The notes beneath the pieces are model-generated. The model worked only from the letters and a program-made list of their open reading frames with translations. It was not told the DNA's origin and ran no database searches. Below are positions 59,376 through 64,000 of a stretch of DNA of 64,000 nucleotides, in pieces; the stretch's first letter is position 1, and each line of letters begins with the position of its first letter. The position numbers and the translations under genes are program-made. This DNA comes from Nymphaea colorata (Eukaryota; Streptophyta; Magnoliopsida; Nymphaeales; Nymphaeaceae). The stretch spans positions 1 to 64,000 of the forward strand of contig NW_022204608.1 in the NCBI RefSeq assembly GCF_008831285.2, written 5' to 3'.

Positions 59376-61396
59376 TCATTCCCCTTTTTTAGCTGATAAC
59401 TGTTTCATGGTGGAAATGGAGAAGTTTGCAAAAGAGAAATCACATCTCCTACCCGCATGCGTCGGTAGCTAGAAGGGTTTTCAGCTTCTGTTTCTCGACA
59501 GTTAATCTTTATTCTTACATGATGATGAGGGTTTATTTTTAGATGATGATGAGGGTTCAATCATCACCTTTGTGATAATGAGCAACTGATAAACATGGAT
59601 AGATCTGAATAATCATCGAAGGAACCATATGATAGGCACCAAAAAAGAGTGGATAATCACTGGATTTAACAGAGAAGCATTCCAAAGATATTGCCCGCTC
59701 TGGAATACTTGGATTGTTTGGTGGCTTATTTCCAGAATTCGGCCCAAGAAGTGATGAGAGTTATTGTTCAAGGGTCAAAGATTTTTTTCCTTTACTACTG
59801 GGGTGAACGGGGAACTAGAGCCATCTGCATTAAGGATGAAAAGCAGAGTTGGGGTGTGCGAGTGTGGCTGAGACTGTGAGCAAATTCTCAGCAGGAATCT
59901 ACCTGTTCGCTTGCATGCAAAATTTATGGGTCTCCTTATTCCATTCTCCTGCTTGTATGTGGACGGTCATTCTCTGTTTTTCTCATGATTAATAAGTATC
60001 AGATATATGTATGATGGATTGATCTGAATAATCAAGTAAAGGTCCAGACGATGGCCAGGCAATCGGAGTGTGTGGTTGGTGGAGTCTACAATATGGAAAT
60101 TCCTAAGATCTTGTTCGCTGGATGATTCGTGAGTTCTTCAGCAACGGTTGGCCAAAAGTCCACCCAGGTACAGTTGCTACTCAGTACCTTGTATTGGAGT
60201 TTTATCCCATATCGTTTGCAGTTGACTTTGGTTTCAGACCAATGAGCAGTGAAGATTCCAGTGGAGTCGGAATGTCCAAGGGTTACTGAGACAGACAGGA
60301 GATTCTCAGGACGAACCTACTTGTTCACTCTATCGCAAAAATAATTTGCCGTTTTCTACCAAACTCCCTTTTCCCTGTGAACAATTGTCTTTAAGACTTT
60401 AGGCTTTCCGGCTCTGTATATGTCAAACTATTTTTTTGTTTTATTAAGACCATACTGAACGTTATGCAGTTATACTATTTAAGTAACGAGTTCACGTTTC
60501 AAGGTATAATTAGAAAATGTACTGTACTGACGTAATATTGGGGTTCTAACTTTCGCCTCGAAGTTCTTCATTATCTAGGCATTTGCGTTGTGCGACTTCA
60601 GGATATTCTAAACTTTCTTTAAAGCAGATGAGGCAATTTAGTATTCTTTCATTTATATATCTTCTGGACTCTTAAAACACTCAAGCTACACATCATTTGG
60701 CAATCTAATCTAAACAGTGTTTCTTTCGATCTTCCAGATGATGGCCAAACAATCGGAGTGCGTTTGTGCTGGAGCTTAGCATGTGGAAATTCCAAAGATG
60801 CTGTCCAAACGATGGTTTTTCAGTTCTTATTAGAGGTTCGGCCAGAAATCCGCCCAAGAAGAGTTGCGTCTTACCATCGCATATCCGAGCTTGCTCCCTT
60901 TCCGAGTACAGTCGAAAAGGCCATAATAGGATCCATATGCAGTAAAGAGTATTGCTTAGTCAGAGTGCGCAAGTGTAGCTGAAACGGAAAGCAATCTCTC
61001 AGCAGGAATTTAGCTGTTAACTAACTTGCAAAATTCATCAGCCATGTCATCCCACATTCCGGCTTTCTTGAAGGTAACTGTATTTAAGGCCTTAGGATTG
61101 GCCCAACTATTGTTAAGATCGTCTGACTAATCTTTTATTGTTTGGATCTGTTTTTTTAAAATATTCTTTGCACATTGCATCATTTTCTAAGTCATGCCAG
61201 CAAATCTTTGCACGATACTTGATTAGAGAAGTTTCTAGGAGTTTTACACTTCTTATTTTGGAGCGCCAATTTGCTAAAGCATTTCTCTACCATTGCCTAT
61301 ACATGACCAGAAGAACTTCTTTATTTCTCCAATCTTTTCTGTTCCCTCAGAATTGAAAATCTATTCATAAGGCTTGTCCATCATATGCATTTACAT
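59376..61396 (-). CDS. Array gene F9 (long type, about 673 aa)
   Basis: Starts MEMHMMDKPYEEIFNSEGTE and reads cleanly through the N-terminal helix (EEVENSEKLLESSIVQRFAG) and domain copy 1 (KAGMWDDMADEFCKLVN, LLSVSATLAHSDEAILFTAY). Copy 2 lies at about 60,060-60,360 and a degraded copy 3 at 59,640-59,900, in the same order as in F3 and F5; C-terminal stop placed at 59376-59378 by analogy. Frame breaks occur from copy 1's second half onward. Its upstream block R9 is the most diverged. Confidence 0.68.
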
Positions 61397-61430
61397 ATCT
61401 TATCTAATATAATTAAAGGGAAAAACGATT

Positions 61431-61765
61431 TTATTTAAGAACGAAAAGGTAAAATGACGATATCAGCCACAGTGTGATAGGAAATAACATAAAAGACTAA
61501 TATTCCGTCTTGTCCTTAGCACAAAAACCCATAAATGTTCGATCTGTGGTACTTAAGTTTCACACCTTGCCAAGACTTTCGGTATCATCTTAGGCTGGGT
61601 TTGAACTGTGGCTATGCCTAACGTTCCTTCGAGGAAGCATTTCCAACTGGCTTGCAATGAACAACTGGCTTGTAATGAACTTCTGTCGCTCCTCTTATAA
61701 GTTGTTCAATAAATTGCTTTTTGTTGACTTTTCGTCTTGGCTTCATGACCGTGGACATGAGGATG
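61431..61765 (-). repeat. R-block copy R9, diverged
   Basis: Recognisable over its length (gacgatatcagccacag, cccataaatgttcgatct, tcggtatcatct) but only roughly 70-75% identical to the others and with an internal duplication near 61,650. Here the minus-strand frame starts with a true ATG (MKPRRKVNKKQFIEQLIRGA) but meets TGA midway. It gives an outgroup for judging which parts of the block are constrained. Confidence 0.75.
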
Positions 61766-61973
61766 AGAGTTTGAAGTATATTTCCAAAGGAACAGCTGGC
61801 TCTTTTGCTTCTTAGGCAAAAGACTGAACGCTTCAATCAAACAGGACTCTTGAAGTGCTTGATTAATAGATTGCTATGATTCTTTTGAGGTGCAAAGGTT
61901 ATGCAAATGAATATGATGATGATTCTGCTGATTAAAAATGATAATTTATGCTTAGTCTCAATCATTCGGCCTC

Positions 61974-63125
61974 TCATTGGTTGCTGTTAGCAAAGGAGTT
62001 GACAGTCTAATGTTCCGTCTATAATAAAGACTACCTACTGGTCTCGTCTTCTTTCTTTTTGCCGAAAATGGGAATTAAATCATGGTACATCATCGTTCCC
62101 AAAATGAGCACGATGAATCCGATAGCCTTGAGGACGTTTACGATGACAGTCGTATTCTATATTTGGTACTAAGTATGGTCTTGCCCGTATGTAAGGGTCA
62201 AAACGATTCCGAAGAGCCAAATGATGACAGTCCTGCACACATCGGCAAGCGAGCGGGAAACAGGAGATATCTTTTTAGAGACTGTGACTGCAATTGGCAC
62301 CGAAATAGCGATTGAAAGGATAAGGCCGACGTTTAGCAGAAGGAGAAAAGTGTTTGATTTTATGTCCTGCCAATAGCCTGTGATGTTTTCAAGGTAAAGC
62401 TATCCGTTGGCATTGACGCAGTTGCTTTCATTCCACGGACAGTGAACGTATTGAAAGGCAAAAGTGAGAGGAATCATAACAATTAAACCGTAAAATCCTT
62501 CCAAAAAGACGAGCTTGAGAGCACTGAGTTCGTATTTATTAAAGATCCATTTTTAGAAGACAAGCCCGATACTGTTAAAGATAATAGAAGCCAACAGCAA
62601 GACGATTCCTATGACTTCATCCGTCAGTGCTGTGCCTGATGAGCTATCGGAGTATATAACAGCGACCACTTGCACACTAGTTATTCCCAAAAAGGCCAAA
62701 ACGCATCCCAAAATGGAACTGCTGCTGAAGATCCTCTTGAGGAAGACGCGAGAGAGAATGGCGGTGAAGATGATGTTTCCTCCTCTGGAGATTTGCCAAA
62801 CAGAACTATCGACCATGTTGAGAGCCGTATAACTCAACAGAGTTGATAATAAGTCCATAACAGCAGGGAACAGAACGATGAATATCGACGCAGGTTTCTT
62901 CTACGCGTATACTGATTCCTCCTGCTTCTTCGTCTTCGATCGTTAGAAGAGATAAACAACCCCCACCAACGTCTATCCCACAAACATGAGGATGGTTTGC
63001 ATGAAAGGATGGAAGAATTTGCCCTTGCCATCGATGACTTGGATGTTCTGCAATTTCAGTTCTATGTTAAAACGATGGGACGTATTGTGTTGATGGCTCC
63101 GAAAAGGACCAGTATGGGTACAAGC
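61974..63125 (-). CDS. SLC35F6-like (EamA/DMT superfamily) transporter, 5' end altered
   Basis: About 375 residues with ten predicted membrane helices: ALVPILVLFGAINTI, FFHPFMQTILMFVGETLVGV, FIVLFPAVMDLLSTLLSYTA, GNIIFTAILSRVFLKRIF, ILGCVLAFLGITSVQVVAVI, IGIVLLLASIIFNSIGLVFE, LVFLEGFYGLIVMIPLTFAF, FLLLLNVGLILSIAISVPIA, TVIIWLFGIVLTLTYGQ and VLKAIGFIVLILGTMMYHD. The order INT...HPF.Q...MF.GE and FEKWIFNKYELSALK match SLC35F6. A 20-nt intron is at 63062-63081. The coding sequence runs without a Met straight into the R10 leader at about 63,125, where the N-terminus of relatives would begin. Either the start lies inside R10 (ATG at 63,245) or the gene is 5'-truncated. Ends TGA 61974-61976. Confidence 0.85.
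63062..63081 (-). other. Intron, 20 nt, in the SLC35F6-like gene
   Basis: gtcccatcgttttaacatag on the minus strand, between GAINTI and LKLQNIQVIDGKG. Removal joins the first helix to the conserved HPF.Q segment in frame. Confidence 0.88.
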
Positions 63126-63142
63126 GCTAAGGGAAATCTATT

Positions 63143-63410
63143 TTATTAATACGAAAAAAAGGTAAAAGGACGATATCGGCGACAGCTTGGCAGGGAACCG
63201 CCCAAGACTCCTCTCCTCCGCCTCCGACAGAGCACCGCAACCCATAAATGTTCGATCTACGGTTCCCCATTTTTGCACCTTCCCAAGACCCTCGGTATCA
63301 TCTTCTACTGGTCTCGGACTGTGGCCGCACCTGCAGCTTTTGGGGAGGAAGCGTTTTCGATTGGCTAGTAATGCGCTTCTGTAGCTCTTTTAACGGCTTT
63401 TTTGATCCGC
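63143..63410 (-). repeat. R-block copy R10, abutting the SLC35F6-like gene
   Basis: Nearly identical to R1/R3 through the TTTTGATCCGC edge. On its minus-strand exit the common leader (aaatagatttccctt) breaks off and is joined directly to transporter coding sequence at about 63,124, instead of to an F-gene leader and ATG. Confidence 0.85.
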
Positions 63411-63640
63411 TATTTCCTCCCATTATTAAAGTGATGGCTGTTTCATGGTCTCAAAACGGAGGTTTTTGTAAATAAGGAAAGTATATTTGCAATCCAGCTT
63501 ACTTTAGGAAATTAGAAAGAGCCCTAAGCTTCAGATTTTTCATGAATTATTTAATCTTTTAGATGATGAGCTTCTAACTATTCCCTTTATTATCTGATGA
63601 TTATTACGTATCCGATATATGATGTATTGATCAGAATTAT

Positions 63641-64000
63641 CATTCAAGGGCCCAGATGATAGCCAAGCAATCTGCGTGCGTGTCGGCTGGGGTTTAGCAG
63701 AGGGTCATGGAAAAAAACTTTTCAGGTTTGATACCCTTCAGTGCTTCTGTCATTTCGTCCCAAAAGTTATTCCACGAAGTTTTGCGGCTGAGTATGTTAA
63801 ATTGAAGGCTTTTTCCTTTGCGGCTGGGGTAAAGGGGAAAATCAGAGCCATAGGCAATAAAGATTTAAGTGGAGTCATAGTGTCCCAGCGTGGCTGAAAC
63901 GGACATTAAATTCTCCGCAGGAATCTATTTGTTAACTTGGCTGCAAAATTTCTTAGCCAAGACCGTCCACTAGCCACTATCTCTGTAGACGACTTTGTTG
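63641..64000 (-). CDS. Array gene F10, 5' end beyond window
   Basis: C-terminal part of another family member. The frame carries LAKKFCSQVNKEIPAEN, LMSVSATLGHYDSTEIFIAY, KTSWNNFWDEMTEALKGI, and THADCLAIIWALE before TGA 63641-63643. The first half-domain is complete; the N-terminal helix lies outside the window. The array therefore continues to the right. Confidence 0.8.

Noticed and set aside
47033-60982. Recurring plus-strand frames over the family domain (e.g. 47033-47350, 54467-54718, 60758-60982)
   Set aside because: They are shadows of the minus-strand domain. The minus frames are longer, use UAR=Glu consistently and keep motifs across divergent copies; the plus frames do not.
47863-63410. 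R-block as a transposable element
   Set aside because: No terminal inverted repeats, target-site duplications or transposase were seen, all copies share one orientation, and each has the same relation to a start codon. Spread by tandem duplication explains it better.
49193-63475. A repeated plus-strand frame beginning MFDLRFPIFAPSQDS... in most R-blocks
   Set aside because: It is antisense within the R-block, is cut at different places by indels, and all family genes with intact frames lie on the other strand. Its recurrence simply reflects the nucleotide identity of the blocks.
1-64000. tRNA, rRNA or CRISPR features
   Set aside because: No cloverleaf-like stretch with conserved tRNA boxes, no rRNA core sequence and no regularly spaced short direct repeats were recognised. 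Short ncRNAs could still be missed by eye.

Overview
This is the left end of a macronuclear chromosome from a ciliate. The window opens with 80 bases of CCCCAA telomere repeat, then carries densely packed genes on both strands. Genes open only when TAA and TAG are read as an amino acid, with TGA as the only stop. At deeply conserved sites that amino acid is glutamate: the kinase APE and HRDIKAEN motifs, the tubulin-ligase KPGENSNRG motif, the Brr2 RGPVLE motif and the kinesin [10 protein letters not shown] motif. UAR=Glu (genetic code table 30) is known from peritrich ciliates such as Vorticella, Carchesium, Opisthonecta and Campanella, so a peritrich is the best reading. No species can be named.

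The genome is extremely compact. Intergenic gaps are mostly 25-250 bases. All seven introns that I could place confidently (kinase, an unknown gene, kinesin, ENY2 twice, tubulin ligase, SLC35F6) are exactly 20 nt, GT...AG. Many other genes contain single-base frame breaks, often at short homopolymers inside conserved domains. I read these as consensus errors of the assembly, so gene lengths are approximate where noted.

Layout. 0-20 kb: a giant coiled-coil protein, several unknown genes, a Ser/Thr kinase, a CDCA7-type zinc-finger protein, a MORN-repeat protein, an HMG-box protein, a MIT+AAA ATPase, a ZNHIT3-like HIT finger and a Pumilio protein. 20-47 kb: a TENT4/TRF4-like nucleotidyltransferase, a kinesin-2-like motor, full-length Brr2 helicase, ENY2/Sus1, an OSCA/TMEM63 channel, an MFS transporter, mitochondrial EF-G1, unknown coiled-coil genes and a tubulin tyrosine ligase-like (TTLL) enzyme. 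The set is ordinary housekeeping plus cilium/cytoskeleton functions, with no operon-like logic.

47-64 kb is different. It is a one-strand array of at least ten paralogous genes (called F1-F10 here) of unrecognised function. They share a C-terminal domain of about 120 residues with two-fold internal similarity. Each gene from F1 to F9 is preceded by a near-identical block of about 300 bp (the R-block, R1-R10), which is more conserved than the coding sequences it precedes. Short genes (about 215-235 aa, one domain) alternate with long genes (about 660 aa, three domain copies). A segment of about 3.65 kb is tandemly duplicated. Two units carry a decayed fragment of the neighbouring TTLL gene. 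One R-block sits directly against the truncated 5' end of an unrelated SLC35F6-like transporter gene. The array runs off the right edge. It is the best candidate here for an undescribed system.
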